64,000 bases of DNA from Chelativorans xinjiangensis (GTDB lineage Bacteria; Pseudomonadota; Alphaproteobacteria; Rhizobiales; Rhizobiaceae). This document shows, one piece after another, positions 42,867 to 51,663 of the stretch. The notes under the pieces are model-generated. The model did not search any database. It was not told where the DNA came from and saw only the letters and a program-made list of their open reading frames with translations. Every line of letters begins with the position of its first letter. The stretch's first letter is position 1. Location: contig NZ_WQNH01000045.1 of NCBI RefSeq assembly GCF_009812055.1, forward strand, positions 1 through 64,000, in the 5' to 3' direction. Made by a program: the position numbers and the translations under genes.

Positions 42867-43823
42867 ATGGCCGCCGTCAAGACGCCGCGTCAGAAGGTGG
42901 CGAACCAGCTGGCCATCGCGGCCGTCATCGTCATCGCCATCATCTTCCTGGCTCCGATCTATTGGATCGGCTCCACGGCCTTCAAGCCGCGGGCGCTCGC
43001 CACCACCGTGCCGCCGACCGTTCTCTTCCAGCCGGAGGTCACGCCCTTCGTCAAACTGTTCACCAGGCGCGTCCAGCTCAACCGGCCGGTCGAGCCCGGA
43101 GCCTACGAGGCCGCGCCCTGGTGGGAAAAGCGGATCTATGACGGCGGCGAGCGGGTGCTGCGCGTGGGCGAGGATGTGCAGCTCTCCGGCTATCCCGATC
43201 GTTTCCTGAACAGCCTGATCATTGCCGTCACCAGCACCCTCCTCGCCGTCTCGATGGGCACGCTGACGGCTTACGGGTTCTCGCGCTTCAGAGTGGCAGG
43301 CGAGCAGGACTGGCTCTTCTTCATCCTGTCGACGCGCATGCTGCCGCCGGTCGTCGTGGCGATCCCGATGTTCCTCATGTACCGCGTCGTGGGCATGACC
43401 GACACGCATATCGGCCTCATCATCCTCTACACCGCCTTCAATCTCTCCTTCTCGGTGTGGCTCATGAAGGGCTTCATCGACGAGATCCCGAAGGAATACG
43501 AGGAGGCCGCGCTGGTCGACGGCTACACGCGCATGCAGGCCTTCTTCAAGATCGTGCTGCCGGAGGCGGCCACAGGCATCGCCGCAACGGCCGTCTTCTG
43601 CTTCATCACGGCCTGGAACGAATATGCCTTCGCGCTGATGATGACCAACCGGCGCGCCCAGACCGCGCCGCCCTTCATCCCCGCCCAGGTCGGTTCCGGC
43701 TTGACCGACTGGACGACGATCGCCGCCGGCACGTTCCTGTTCCTGCTGCCGGTCGCCATCTTCACGTTCCTGCTTCGCAACCATCTGCTGCGCGGCATGT
43801 CCTTCGGAGCGATACGCAAATGA
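42867..43823 (+). CDS. Carbohydrate ABC transporter permease (MalG type) with enlarged first loop
   Basis: A 318-residue permease with EAA loop EEAALVDGYTRMQAFFKIVLPEA. It is longer than the usual 275-280 residues because of about 40 extra residues after helix 1 (FTRRVQLNRPVEPGAYEAAPWWEKRIYDGG), predicted periplasmic. Its stop overlaps the ATG of the 73-residue gene. Confidence 0.92.
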   Translation: MAAVKTPRQKVANQLAIAAVIVIAIIFLAPIYWIGSTAFKPRALATTVPPTVLFQPEVTPFVKLFTRRVQLNRPVEPGAYEAAPWWEKRIYDGGERVLRVGEDVQLSGYPDRFLNSLIIAVTSTLLAVSMGTLTAYGFSRFRVAGEQDWLFFILSTRMLPPVVVAIPMFLMYRVVGMTDTHIGLIILYTAFNLSFSVWLMKGFIDEIPKEYEEAALVDGYTRMQAFFKIVLPEAATGIAATAVFCFITAWNEYAFALMMTNRRAQTAPPFIPAQVGSGLTDWTTIAAGTFLFLLPVAIFTFLLRNHLLRGMSFGAIRK

Positions 43824-44041
43824 GCTTCCGCAGGCTGAACCGGAAATATCTCGTGCCGGGGGCGCAGACCGTGATGATCCTCGGCATCGCCGCGCTTTGC
43901 CAGCCCTGGAACCTGTTCCTGCATCGCTACGGCGTGACGATCACCCTCATCGGGCTCGTGGCCTTCATCATCACCTCCCATATCGGGCCCGAGCAGGAGG
44001 CGCCCGAAGAGGACACGCGTGACGGGAGGCTGGCGGAATGA
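43820..44041 (+). CDS. Small two-helix membrane protein of the ABC operon
   Basis: A 73-residue protein with two hydrophobic segments (TVMILGIAALCQPWNLFLH and VTITLIGLVAFIITSHIG) and an acidic tail (EQEAPEEDTRDGR). It overlaps by ATGA both the permease gene before it and the ATPase gene after it, so translation is coupled. I do not recognise a named family. The position suggests an accessory subunit of the transporter. Confidence 0.8.
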   Translation: MSFRRLNRKYLVPGAQTVMILGIAALCQPWNLFLHRYGVTITLIGLVAFIITSHIGPEQEAPEEDTRDGRLAE

Positions 44042-45147
44042 CGCATATCGAGCTTCGCGGCGTGCAAAAATTTTTCGGCGAGGTTCAGGTCATCAAGGAC
44101 ATGAACCTTGTCATTGAGGACAACGAGTTCATCGTCATGCTGGGGCCGTCGGGCTGCGGCAAGACGACGACGCTGCGCGCCGTCGCCGGCCTCGAGACGA
44201 TCGACGAGGGCGACATCCTGATCGACGGCAAGGTGGTGCAGCATCTGAAGGCCGCCGACCGCGACATCGCCTTCGTGTTCCAGTCCTTCTCGCTCTACCC
44301 GCACATGACTGTCTACGAGAACATCGCCTTCCCGCTGCGCGCGACGCGGCAGAGCAAGGCGGAGGTCGACCGGGCGGTGCGCCAGGTGGCGGACGTGCTG
44401 CGGATCGCGCCGCTCCTGAAGCGCCGGCCGTCGGCCCTGTCGGGCGGCGACATGCAGCGCGTGGCGATCGGCCGTGCGCTGGTGCGCAGTCCCAAGGCGC
44501 TTTTGATGGACGAGCCCATCGGCGCGCTCGACGCCAAGCTGCGTGAGGAGATGCGCACCGAAATAAAGCGCCTGCACATGAAGCAGGGCTCCACCACCAT
44601 CTACGTCACCCACGACCAGGTGGAGGCGATGGCACTCGCCGACCGCATCGTCATCATGAACGACGGCGTGCTGCAGCAGGTGGGCACGCCGGACGACGTC
44701 TATACCCACCCCGCCAATCTCTTTGTCGCACAGTTCGTCGGCAGCCCGGTGATGAACGTTGCGGAAGCGCACGTGGCCGAGACGGCGTCGGAAGCCCGCG
44801 TCGTCATGCCGGGCGCGGCAGAGGGTTTTGTCTTCCCGCGAACTCTTCTCGGCCGGCTCGAAGCTGGCGGAGCGAAGGGGGACGGTCTCGCGCTCGGCAT
44901 CCGCCCTGAGGGCGTGCTTGTCGAGCGCGAGCGCCGGGAGGGCTACCTGCCGGTCGAGGCACACATCATCGAGCCGCTCGGCTCGCACGATATCATCGAC
45001 CTCAAGGTCGGCACGCAGATGCTGAGGGCACGCACAAAGGCCGGTTTCGTGCCGCGCCCAGGCGAAAAAGTGTGGGTCAGGATCGATCCCGCCCAGGCGC
45101 ATTTCTTCGATGCGGAAAGCGGCAGGTCTTTCGGGGTGAGGTTGTGA
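44038..45147 (+). CDS. Sugar ABC transporter ATP-binding protein 1
   Basis: A 369-residue CUT1-type ATPase: Walker A GPSGCGKTT, signature LSGGDMQRV (D-M in place of the usual Q-R or Q-Q), Walker B LLMDEPIGALD and switch His in VTHDQVEAM. A C-terminal TOBE-type domain follows (LGIRPEGVLVE). It is one of two ATPases in this operon; they probably form a heterodimer. Confidence 0.93.
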   Translation: MTHIELRGVQKFFGEVQVIKDMNLVIEDNEFIVMLGPSGCGKTTTLRAVAGLETIDEGDILIDGKVVQHLKAADRDIAFVFQSFSLYPHMTVYENIAFPLRATRQSKAEVDRAVRQVADVLRIAPLLKRRPSALSGGDMQRVAIGRALVRSPKALLMDEPIGALDAKLREEMRTEIKRLHMKQGSTTIYVTHDQVEAMALADRIVIMNDGVLQQVGTPDDVYTHPANLFVAQFVGSPVMNVAEAHVAETASEARVVMPGAAEGFVFPRTLLGRLEAGGAKGDGLALGIRPEGVLVERERREGYLPVEAHIIEPLGSHDIIDLKVGTQMLRARTKAGFVPRPGEKVWVRIDPAQAHFFDAESGRSFGVRL

Positions 45148-45186
45148 TGGCAATGCGCCCGGTGTTGCAAGGATTATACGGCGGTG

Positions 45187-45358
45187 TCCCTTCGCGCCCC
45201 CCTCTGTCCTGCCGGACATCTCCCCCACGAGGGGGGAGATCGGCCATCGCGGACGGCTTCGCTAATCGCCAACATTGCAGAAGAAATGCCGGAGCAAGCG
45301 GCCGGCACAATCTCCCCCCTTGTGGGGGAGATGTCCGGCAGGACAGAGGGGGGCAACA
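45187..45358. repeat. RIME-like palindromic element between the two ATPase genes
   Basis: Left arm CCCCTCTGTCCTGCCGGACA then TCTCCCCCACGAGG (about 45200-45233) is the near-exact inverse of GTGGGGGAGATGTCCGGCAG then GACAGAGGGG (about 45321-45353). The centre (GCGGACGGCTTCGC, GCCGGAGCAAGCGGCCGGC) contains smaller palindromes. This is the full-length form of the element whose half lies at 65-120. It occupies most of the 265-bp gap in an operon whose other joints overlap or nearly touch. Confidence 0.88.
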
Positions 45359-45412
45359 TAGAGCGCCTGCTTCCCGATTTTGTCGCCCTCGCGCCGTGGG
45401 AGCGCTCTGAAG

Positions 45413-46492
45413 ATGGCCCATATCGAGCTGAAAAACACCACAAAGAAGTTCGGTGCCACGACCGCTCTCCGCAACCTGGACCTGGAGATCGCCGACGGCG
45501 AGTTCTTCGTCCTGCTCGGCGAGACGGGGGCAGGCAAGACGACGACGCTGCGGCTGATCGCCGGCCTGGAAAGGCCGACCGAAGGGCAGATCCTCATCGA
45601 TGGCGCGGATGTCAGCAACTGGGGACCGGCCGAGCGCGACGTGGCGCTGGTGCTGCAGCAATACTCGCTCTATCCGCGCTATACGGTGCGCGAGAACCTC
45701 GAATTTCCGCTGAAGGCGAAGATCCGGCATGTCGAGCCGGAGGAGATAAGGAATCAGGTGGCCCGCGCAGCAAAAATCCTGCGCATCGAGCACCTGCTCG
45801 ACCGCAAGACGGACAGGCTGTCGGGCGGCGAGATGCAGCGTGTCTCCATCGGCCGCGCCATCGTGCGCAGGCCGCGCGTCTTCCTGATGGACGAGCCGCT
45901 GTCCGCACTCGACGCCAAGCTGCGCGAGGCGCTGCGCACGGAACTGAAAAACCTGCAGATGACGCTCGGCGCCACCTTCCTCTTCGTCACGCATGACCAG
46001 ATCGAGGCCATGTCGATGGGCGACAAGATCGGCGTTTTGGACAGGGGCCGACTGGTGCAGACGGGCACGCCCTACGAGATCTACAACAATCCGCGCAGCA
46101 CCTTCGTCGCCCGTTCCGTTGGTTCGCCGCCGATGAACCTCCTCGACGGCCGGCTGGTGGAAGGACGGGCGGTCGTCGCGCCGAAGCGTTTCGAGTTGCC
46201 GCTGAACGGGCAGGCAGGCGCAGTTTCGGAAGGGCGCCCGCTCGTCTTCGGCATTCGCCCGGAAGACCTCACCGTGGAGCCCGGCGCGCCCGTCGAGGCG
46301 ACGGTGCACGACGTGGAGAACCACGGCGTCGAAAAAATCCTCACCCTGCGTGCCGGCGATGCCATGCTGCACGCCACCGTTTCCGCCCGGATGAACGTCG
46401 CGGTGGACGAGACGGTGCAGTTCGCGTGGAACCCCGAAAAGGTTGTCCTTTTCGATGATGCCAGCGGCTTGAGCCTGCGGCACGGAGGGTAG
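45413..46492 (+). CDS. Sugar ABC transporter ATP-binding protein 2
   Basis: A 359-residue ATPase with the Walker A variant GETGAGKTT, signature LSGGEMQRV, Walker B FLMDEPLSALD and switch His VTHDQIEAM. The TOBE-type end is FGIRPEDLTVEPG. It differs clearly from ATPase 1 and is not a recent duplicate. ATG 45413; the frame open to 45380 has no start signal. End of the operon; no clear terminator is seen in the 68 bp before the convergent dehydrogenase gene. Confidence 0.93.
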   Translation: MAHIELKNTTKKFGATTALRNLDLEIADGEFFVLLGETGAGKTTTLRLIAGLERPTEGQILIDGADVSNWGPAERDVALVLQQYSLYPRYTVRENLEFPLKAKIRHVEPEEIRNQVARAAKILRIEHLLDRKTDRLSGGEMQRVSIGRAIVRRPRVFLMDEPLSALDAKLREALRTELKNLQMTLGATFLFVTHDQIEAMSMGDKIGVLDRGRLVQTGTPYEIYNNPRSTFVARSVGSPPMNLLDGRLVEGRAVVAPKRFELPLNGQAGAVSEGRPLVFGIRPEDLTVEPGAPVEATVHDVENHGVEKILTLRAGDAMLHATVSARMNVAVDETVQFAWNPEKVVLFDDASGLSLRHGG

Positions 46493-46560
46493 GCGGCTGT
46501 CGGTACGCCGGGAATAGGGCCGGGGGGCTGCCGCAGCCGACCGGCCTGGCCCAACTCACG

Positions 46561-47529
46561 TCACTGAAATCGCTTCCGATAAAGCTCCATCGCCTCCGGA
46601 TTGCAAAGGTTCTTGGGCAATTGTCCGTCGAGCACCCGGATCGCCTCTTCAGCCGCGCCCGTTCCCATCCTCATCATGCTTTCCTCAGTGATGCCGGCGG
46701 CGTGCGGCGTGAGGATGACGTTGTCGAAGGTGAAATAGGGATGATCGGCCGGCAGCGGGTGGGAATCGAAAACGTCGAGTGCGGCACCCGCAATGCGGCC
46801 CTCGCCAAGGGCGGCGATGAGCGCCTCCTGGTCGACGACGGGGCCGCGCGAGACGTTGACGAGCAGGGCCGAAGGCTTCATGCGCGCGATGCGCTCCCGG
46901 CTGATGAGACCCCGCGTGTCGGGCGTCAGCGGGCAGCACAGCACGATGATGTCGCTTTCCTCGATGAGCTGGTCGAGGTTTGCCGGTCGCGCACCCTCGG
47001 GCAGGGTGGCGGGCGTGCGCGTGTTGACCACGAGGTCAAGACCGAAACCTCGTGCGACGCGGAAGACGGCGCGGCCCACATTGCCCATGCCGACGATACC
47101 CATAGTGCGGCCGCCGAGTTCGGCGCCGTGGTCGGCATGGGCACGGCCGGCAAACCATCCCGTCGCCCTCAGGTCGCGGTCCATGCGGCGGAAACGCCGG
47201 AGAAGCGCCAGCGTGACCAGGAAAACATGCTCGGCCACCGTTCGTGCGTTGGCGCCCGGGACGTTGGCGACCAGCACGCCGGCCGCCGTCGCCGCCTCGA
47301 CCGGGATCATGTCGAGCCCGGCGCCGTGGCGGATGGCGGCGCGCAGGCGGGGTGCGGCGGAAAAGAGCGAGGCCGGCAACGGCGCGCGGACGATGACGAT
47401 ATCGGCTTCGCGGCCTTCCTCAAGCAGCGTCTCGGGATCGGCGTTGCTCGCAATGCGCAGCTCGCCGGCCTCGGCCAGCATGGCCTCCGCGCGCGGATGA
47501 AGCGCGTTGGTGGAAAGGATAACCGGCAA
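46561..47529 (-). CDS. D-isomer-specific 2-hydroxyacid dehydrogenase
   Basis: About 322 residues. The NAD motif is MGIVGMGNVGRAVF. The catalytic Arg is in NVSRGPVVDQEAL, the Glu/Asp in the DVFDSHPLP region, and the His in LTPHAAGITEES. It oxidises or reduces a 2-hydroxy acid such as glycerate or a keto-sugar acid. The start is unclear: TTG 47529 (LPVILSTNALHP) lies 11 bp after the GntR stop; no ATG fits. Last gene of the minus-strand block. Confidence 0.85.
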   Translation of the reverse strand: MPVILSTNALHPRAEAMLAEAGELRIASNADPETLLEEGREADIVIVRAPLPASLFSAAPRLRAAIRHGAGLDMIPVEAATAAGVLVANVPGANARTVAEHVFLVTLALLRRFRRMDRDLRATGWFAGRAHADHGAELGGRTMGIVGMGNVGRAVFRVARGFGLDLVVNTRTPATLPEGARPANLDQLIEESDIIVLCCPLTPDTRGLISRERIARMKPSALLVNVSRGPVVDQEALIAALGEGRIAGAALDVFDSHPLPADHPYFTFDNVILTPHAAGITEESMMRMGTGAAEEAIRVLDGQLPKNLCNPEAMELYRKRFQ

Positions 47530-47540
47530 AGGACCCGTAC

Positions 47541-48245
47541 CTATGCTTGCTCGACCGCCCCGGACTCTACGCCGCCGATCAGGCCCTTCCAATAGCTCTC
47601 CGCCCCCTTGAGATGCGCGCTCATCAGGGCTTGCGCCAGATTGCCGTCGCGGCGCTGGAGCGCCTCGTAGATTTGGATGTGCTCGGCGTGCGAGCGCCGC
47701 GCGCGCTCCGGGTCGCTGAAATAGATCGGCAGGCGCTGTTCGCCCATCAGATAGTAGACGCTGCAGACCTTGTGGAAAACGCTGTTCTGGGTGGCGCGTA
47801 CGATCTCCAGATGGAAGTCGCGGTCCTCCCGCCACAGGCCTTCGCCAGCGGCAAGCCGCTGCTCCGAGGCGTTCAGGATCTCGCGCAGCCGCTCGAAATT
47901 TTCCTCCGTCGCGCGTTCGCAGGCAAGCTCCGCCGCCTTGATCTCGTGGATCTTGCGCAATTCCACCGTCTCATAGATCTGGATCGGGTCGAGCGGCACG
48001 CCGGCTCTGGCGAACAGCGCCATCGCCTCGACGCTCGCCTGGTTCGTCGTAAGATAGATGCCGGATTTTGCACGGCGCTCGACGATGCGCATGGCCTCGA
48101 GGATCGCCAGGGCCTCGCGGACCTGGCCACGGCTAACGGCAAAATGCTCGGCCAGCTCGCGCTCGGACGGCGTGCGCCCGTTCGCTGCATTGGAGCGGGA
48201 ATAGAGATAGGCTGCCAGGTCCGGCAGGAGGTTGTTCTCCTTCAT
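47541..48245 (-). CDS. GntR family regulator, FadR/FCD subfamily
   Basis: A 234-residue regulator. The winged helix is GRTPSERELAEHFAVSRGQVREALAILEAMRIVERR. The FCD domain has the expected Asp/His set (EDRDFHLEIV, RSHAEHIQIYEAL, SAHLKGAESYW), which binds a metal and an acid ligand in this family. It overlaps the enolase-superfamily gene by ATGA. Best candidate to bind the TGGT-N3-ACCA sites at 33801, 40223, 40401, 50424 and 50601, giving one regulon for uptake and breakdown. Confidence 0.9.
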   Translation of the reverse strand: MKENNLLPDLAAYLYSRSNAANGRTPSERELAEHFAVSRGQVREALAILEAMRIVERRAKSGIYLTTNQASVEAMALFARAGVPLDPIQIYETVELRKIHEIKAAELACERATEENFERLREILNASEQRLAAGEGLWREDRDFHLEIVRATQNSVFHKVCSVYYLMGEQRLPIYFSDPERARRSHAEHIQIYEALQRRDGNLAQALMSAHLKGAESYWKGLIGGVESGAVEQA

Positions 48246-49414
48246 GGGCTCTTCTGCGCGTGCGCCTCCAGGAACTTTTCGCGTACCGTGAAGCCCAGGC
48301 CCGGCTTTTCCGGAATCCGGACCATGCCATCGCTCGCCTCCACCTTTTCCTCGATCAGGTCGTGGATCATGGGATTGGCGCCGAGGGAATATTCGACGAT
48401 GAAACTCGCCGGCGAGGCCGCGCATACATGCAAGCCGGCGAAGAAACAAGGCGCCCCGGCCCACAAATGCGGCGCCAGCCGCAGGTTGAAGGCACTGGCA
48501 AGCGCGCCGATATGCATGGCCTCGGTGATGCCACCGCAGAAGCCGGGATCGGGCTGGAAGATGTCCGCGGACCTAAGAAGCGCAAGCTCGCGGAAAGCGA
48601 ACCGCGTTGCCTCGCTCTCGCCGGCAGCCACCGGAACGCTGCTTGAGGCGCGCACCTCCGCCATGCCCCTCTTGTCGTCGGCGATCACCGGCTCCTCGAA
48701 CCAGGCAAGGTCGCAGTCGGCGACGAGATGGGTGAAGCGCTTTGCCTCGGCCACGGTATAGGTGCCGTGCGCATCCGCCATCAGATCGATATCCGGACCG
48801 AGGGTTGCCCGTGCCGCGCGCACCCGCGCGGCCGAGACCTGCACCGGCCCGTCCTGGGCGCCGACGCGCATCTTGACCGCCTTGAAGCCGCCCGTCTCGA
48901 CATAGGCCAGCAATTGTTCGCCGATCGTCTCCGGCCCCGCCCAGCCGCCGGAGGCATAGGCCGGCAGGCGCTCGGCCTTGCGGCCGCCGAGAAGCCGCCA
49001 GACCGGCTGGCCGAGGGATTTGCCCAGAATGTCCCACAATGCGATGTCGACGGCACTGATGGCCGCCACCGTCAGCCCGCGCCGGGCGAGTATCGGCATG
49101 GCGTGGCCGCTGGATGCCGCCGTCTCGTGGCGCGCGTCGTTATAGAGCATCTCCCAGATGACGCTTATATCGGCCGGGTCGCGGCCGATCAGCCTCGGGC
49201 CGATCTCGTGGTTGAGAAGGTAGACGAGGGCGGCGTAGGTGCCGGCACTTCCCGCGGCGTTCTTGCCTTCCCCCCAGCCGACGAGGCCGTCATCGGTCGT
49301 AATCCGCAGGATCGCCGCGTCGAAGGTGGCCGTCTGGCCGAAATCGCTGCGGTGCTGGCGACCTTCCTCGATGGGTATGCGCACCCACCACGCCTCTACT
49401 TGTCTGATCCGCAT
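48242..49414 (-). CDS. Mandelate racemase/muconate lactonizing enzyme family protein
   Basis: A 390-residue enolase-superfamily enzyme. The barrel shows KMR in AVKMRVG (Arg at the second K of the usual K-x-K), metal ligands Asp in LMADAHGTY, Glu in WFEEPV and Glu in AAGESE, and a His in LAPHLWAG. Such enzymes dehydrate or cycloisomerise sugar acids. The K-x-R variant makes a simple mandelate-racemase assignment unsafe. Between an epimerase-like gene and its regulator, it is probably the dehydratase step of the block. Confidence 0.9.
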   Translation of the reverse strand: MRIRQVEAWWVRIPIEEGRQHRSDFGQTATFDAAILRITTDDGLVGWGEGKNAAGSAGTYAALVYLLNHEIGPRLIGRDPADISVIWEMLYNDARHETAASSGHAMPILARRGLTVAAISAVDIALWDILGKSLGQPVWRLLGGRKAERLPAYASGGWAGPETIGEQLLAYVETGGFKAVKMRVGAQDGPVQVSAARVRAARATLGPDIDLMADAHGTYTVAEAKRFTHLVADCDLAWFEEPVIADDKRGMAEVRASSSVPVAAGESEATRFAFRELALLRSADIFQPDPGFCGGITEAMHIGALASAFNLRLAPHLWAGAPCFFAGLHVCAASPASFIVEYSLGANPMIHDLIEEKVEASDGMVRIPEKPGLGFTVREKFLEAHAQKSP

Positions 49415-49444
49415 GCCCGTTCCCCGACCCGCCGCCTGGTGCCG

Positions 49445-50332
49445 CTACCTGATGAGCGGCAGGATGGTCTCGGCCGTGATCCGCATCTGGTCGGAATAGA
49501 ACTCCTCCGTCAGCAGGCTGGAGCCGTGATCCTGGATGAACTTGAGCTGCTCGGGCGGGATGTCGACCGGATTGCGCTCCACCATGTTCGGATATTTCGC
49601 CGCCGGCGTGCGGTCGACGGGCGCAACGAACTCGTTGGTGAGCGCGCCGTCATAGCCGATCTCCTTCAGCGTGCCGACGATCTTTTCCCAGTCGAGCATT
49701 CCGAGCCCGCAGGCGAAGCGGTTGTTGTCGGCCACGTGGAAGTCGTAGAGGCGCTTTCCGGCAAGCCGGATCGCCTCGTACATGTCCTCTTCCTCGATGT
49801 TGAGGTGGAAAGCGTCGAGACAGACACCGCAGTCGGGATGCACCGCGTCCGCCAGGGCGAGGGCCTGCGCCGCGCGATTGAAGAGATAGGTCTCGAAGCG
49901 GTTGAGCGGCTCGATCGCCACGCGCACACCTTTGGCCTGGGCATGGGCGAAGCACTCCTTGGTGGCATCCACCACCCATTTCCACTCTTCCTCCTCGGTA
50001 CCGTCCGGCACGACCTTGCCGACCGTCGCCGGCACCAGGGTAATGATCTCGCCGTCCAGCTCCGAGACCATGGTGATGACGCTCTTCACGTAGTCGACCG
50101 AACGGGCGCGCTGGCCTTCGTCCCTGGCCGCCAGATTGCGCTCGCCGAGCGTCAGCGTCACCGCACCCCAGCAGCGTATGCCGTGCTCCTTGAGGGCTGC
50201 ACGGGTCTCACTCGGGTCGTACTGGTCGGGCTCACCCGAAATCTCGATGCTCTCGTAGCCGAATTTCTTGATCCGCCGCAGCGTCGTTTCCAGCGGCTCC
50301 GCACGCATCCAGTTGTGCGTCGAAAGATGCAT
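49445..50332 (-). CDS. Sugar phosphate isomerase/epimerase (tagatose 3-epimerase-like)
   Basis: About 295 residues; TIM barrel with metal ligands Glu in AIEPLNRFETY, Asp/His in CLDAFHLNIEEEDM, His in DFHVADNNR and Glu in LTNEFV. This is the set of ketose 3-epimerases. ATG 50332 (MHLSTHNW) has GGGGAGG upstream; ATG 50347 is less likely. First gene of the minus-strand block, divergent from a second member of the family at 50654. Confidence 0.88.
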   Translation of the reverse strand: MHLSTHNWMRAEPLETTLRRIKKFGYESIEISGEPDQYDPSETRAALKEHGIRCWGAVTLTLGERNLAARDEGQRARSVDYVKSVITMVSELDGEIITLVPATVGKVVPDGTEEEEWKWVVDATKECFAHAQAKGVRVAIEPLNRFETYLFNRAAQALALADAVHPDCGVCLDAFHLNIEEEDMYEAIRLAGKRLYDFHVADNNRFACGLGMLDWEKIVGTLKEIGYDGALTNEFVAPVDRTPAAKYPNMVERNPVDIPPEQLKFIQDHGSSLLTEEFYSDQMRITAETILPLIR

Positions 50333-50423
50333 GATGTTCCTCCCCAATCCGATACTTGCGCTTGCGCAGGACTGAAAGCCGGCGCGCCTTTACCTCCTCA
50401 AGCCGCCCCAGCATTTCGGCTAA

Positions 50424-50436
50424 CTGGTTCGACCAA
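50424..50436. promoter_or_regulatory. TGGT-N3-ACCA operator, minus-strand block
   Basis: Core TGGT-TCG-ACCA at 50425-50435, 92 bp before the start of the minus-strand operon. It shares the spacer TCG with the 40223 site. The 321 bp between the divergent genes (50333-50653) hold this and the 50601 site and show no other gene. Confidence 0.55.
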
Positions 50437-50585
50437 ATATGCATGGAAGGAAGCTCTAGCGCACTTTTCACCTTGCAGCAAGCAGGCGGGGAGGGAAGTT
50501 CTGGGAAGCGCGGTTCCCTTATATTTCCATGTGATTTCGCGCTCTTTCGGCTTTGAACCTGACCGTCAGCGCAGCCGGTGTGTCC

Positions 50586-50617
50586 TTGACCCATTCGTCA
50601 TTTTGGTATTACCAAAA
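50586..50617 (+). promoter_or_regulatory. Promoter with overlapping TGGT-N3-ACCA operator, plus-strand block
   Basis: A -35 TTGACC (50586-50591) lies 18 bp before the core of TTTTGGT-ATT-ACCAAAA (50601-50617), a perfect 17-bp palindrome over the expected -10. Geometry is identical to the 40386 promoter. Confidence 0.62.
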
Positions 50618-50653
50618 GAAGCCGGCTGGCGGGGTGGGCTCGGGAGGGAATGC

Positions 50654-51505
50654 ATGAAGATCGGCATGTGCATGTATCTGTGGACGACGAACGTCTCCGC
50701 AAGGCACGAGGCGCTGCTGCGCGATATCAAGGCGACCGGCTTCGACGGTGTCGAAATCCCCGTCATGGCCGGAAACCCGGCGAAATACCGCCGGCTGGGC
50801 GCCATGCTCGACCGGATCGGCCTGGAGCGCACGGCGGTCTCGGCCATCGGCGATCCGGAGCGGAATTTGATCTCGCCCGATGCGCGCACGCACAAGGCCG
50901 GCATCGCCTACATGCGGCAGGCCATCGACTGCGCGGCCGCACTCGGTGCGACCACGCTCTCGGGGCCGCTGCACTCCACCCTCGGCCATTTCTCCGGCAA
51001 AGGCCCGACGCCGGCCGAGCGCCGGCGTTCCGTCGACGCGCAGCGGCTGATCGGCGACCACGCGGCACGCCGCGGCGTGACCATCGGGCTCGAGGCGCTC
51101 AACCGCTTCGAATGCTATTTGGTCAACACCATGGACGCGCTCTCGGCCCATATCGACGAGATCGGTCATCCCAACATCAAGGCGCTCTACGACACCTTCC
51201 ACGCCAATATCGAGGAAGCCGATCCCATCGGCGCCTTCACGCGCAACGCGGGGAACATCGTCCATGTCCACATCTCCGAAAACGACCGCGGCGTGCCCGG
51301 CCGCGGTAACATCCCCTGGGCGGAGACCTTCGCCGCCATCCGCAAGAGCGGCTACGACGGGTGGCTGACCATCGAGTCCTTCGGCCGGGGGCTCAAGGAC
51401 CTCGCCGCGGCCACCAAGGTCTGGCGCGACTTCGCCGAAAGCCCCGAGGCGGTCTATCGCGAGGGCTACCGGCATATCCGTGAGGGTTGGGCCGCGGCGG
51501 CCTAG
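50654..51505 (+). CDS. Sugar phosphate isomerase/epimerase (ketose 3-epimerase-like)
   Basis: A 283-residue TIM barrel with Glu in GLEALNRFECY, Asp/His in LYDTFHANIEEADP, His in HVHISENDRG and Glu in LTIESFG as the metal set. It closely parallels the product at 49445, so the two may be successive or alternative epimerases on related keto-sugars or keto-acids. ATG 50654 follows GGGAGGGAA. Heads the operon with the DenD-like and SDR genes. Confidence 0.88.
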   Translation: MKIGMCMYLWTTNVSARHEALLRDIKATGFDGVEIPVMAGNPAKYRRLGAMLDRIGLERTAVSAIGDPERNLISPDARTHKAGIAYMRQAIDCAAALGATTLSGPLHSTLGHFSGKGPTPAERRRSVDAQRLIGDHAARRGVTIGLEALNRFECYLVNTMDALSAHIDEIGHPNIKALYDTFHANIEEADPIGAFTRNAGNIVHVHISENDRGVPGRGNIPWAETFAAIRKSGYDGWLTIESFGRGLKDLAAATKVWRDFAESPEAVYREGYRHIREGWAAAA

Positions 51506-51663
51506 CATCGTTGCGACCGGGCTATCCGGCCAGTACAACTCGACCTCGCCGTCTGTCTGTCCTACGCTTGCGCGGAGAATCGTGGCATACCGCTGCTCTA
51601 TCAGGGCGCCGATCGTTCGGTGACAGATCTCGCCACCGGCGCGACATGGGAGGACTGCTTTAG

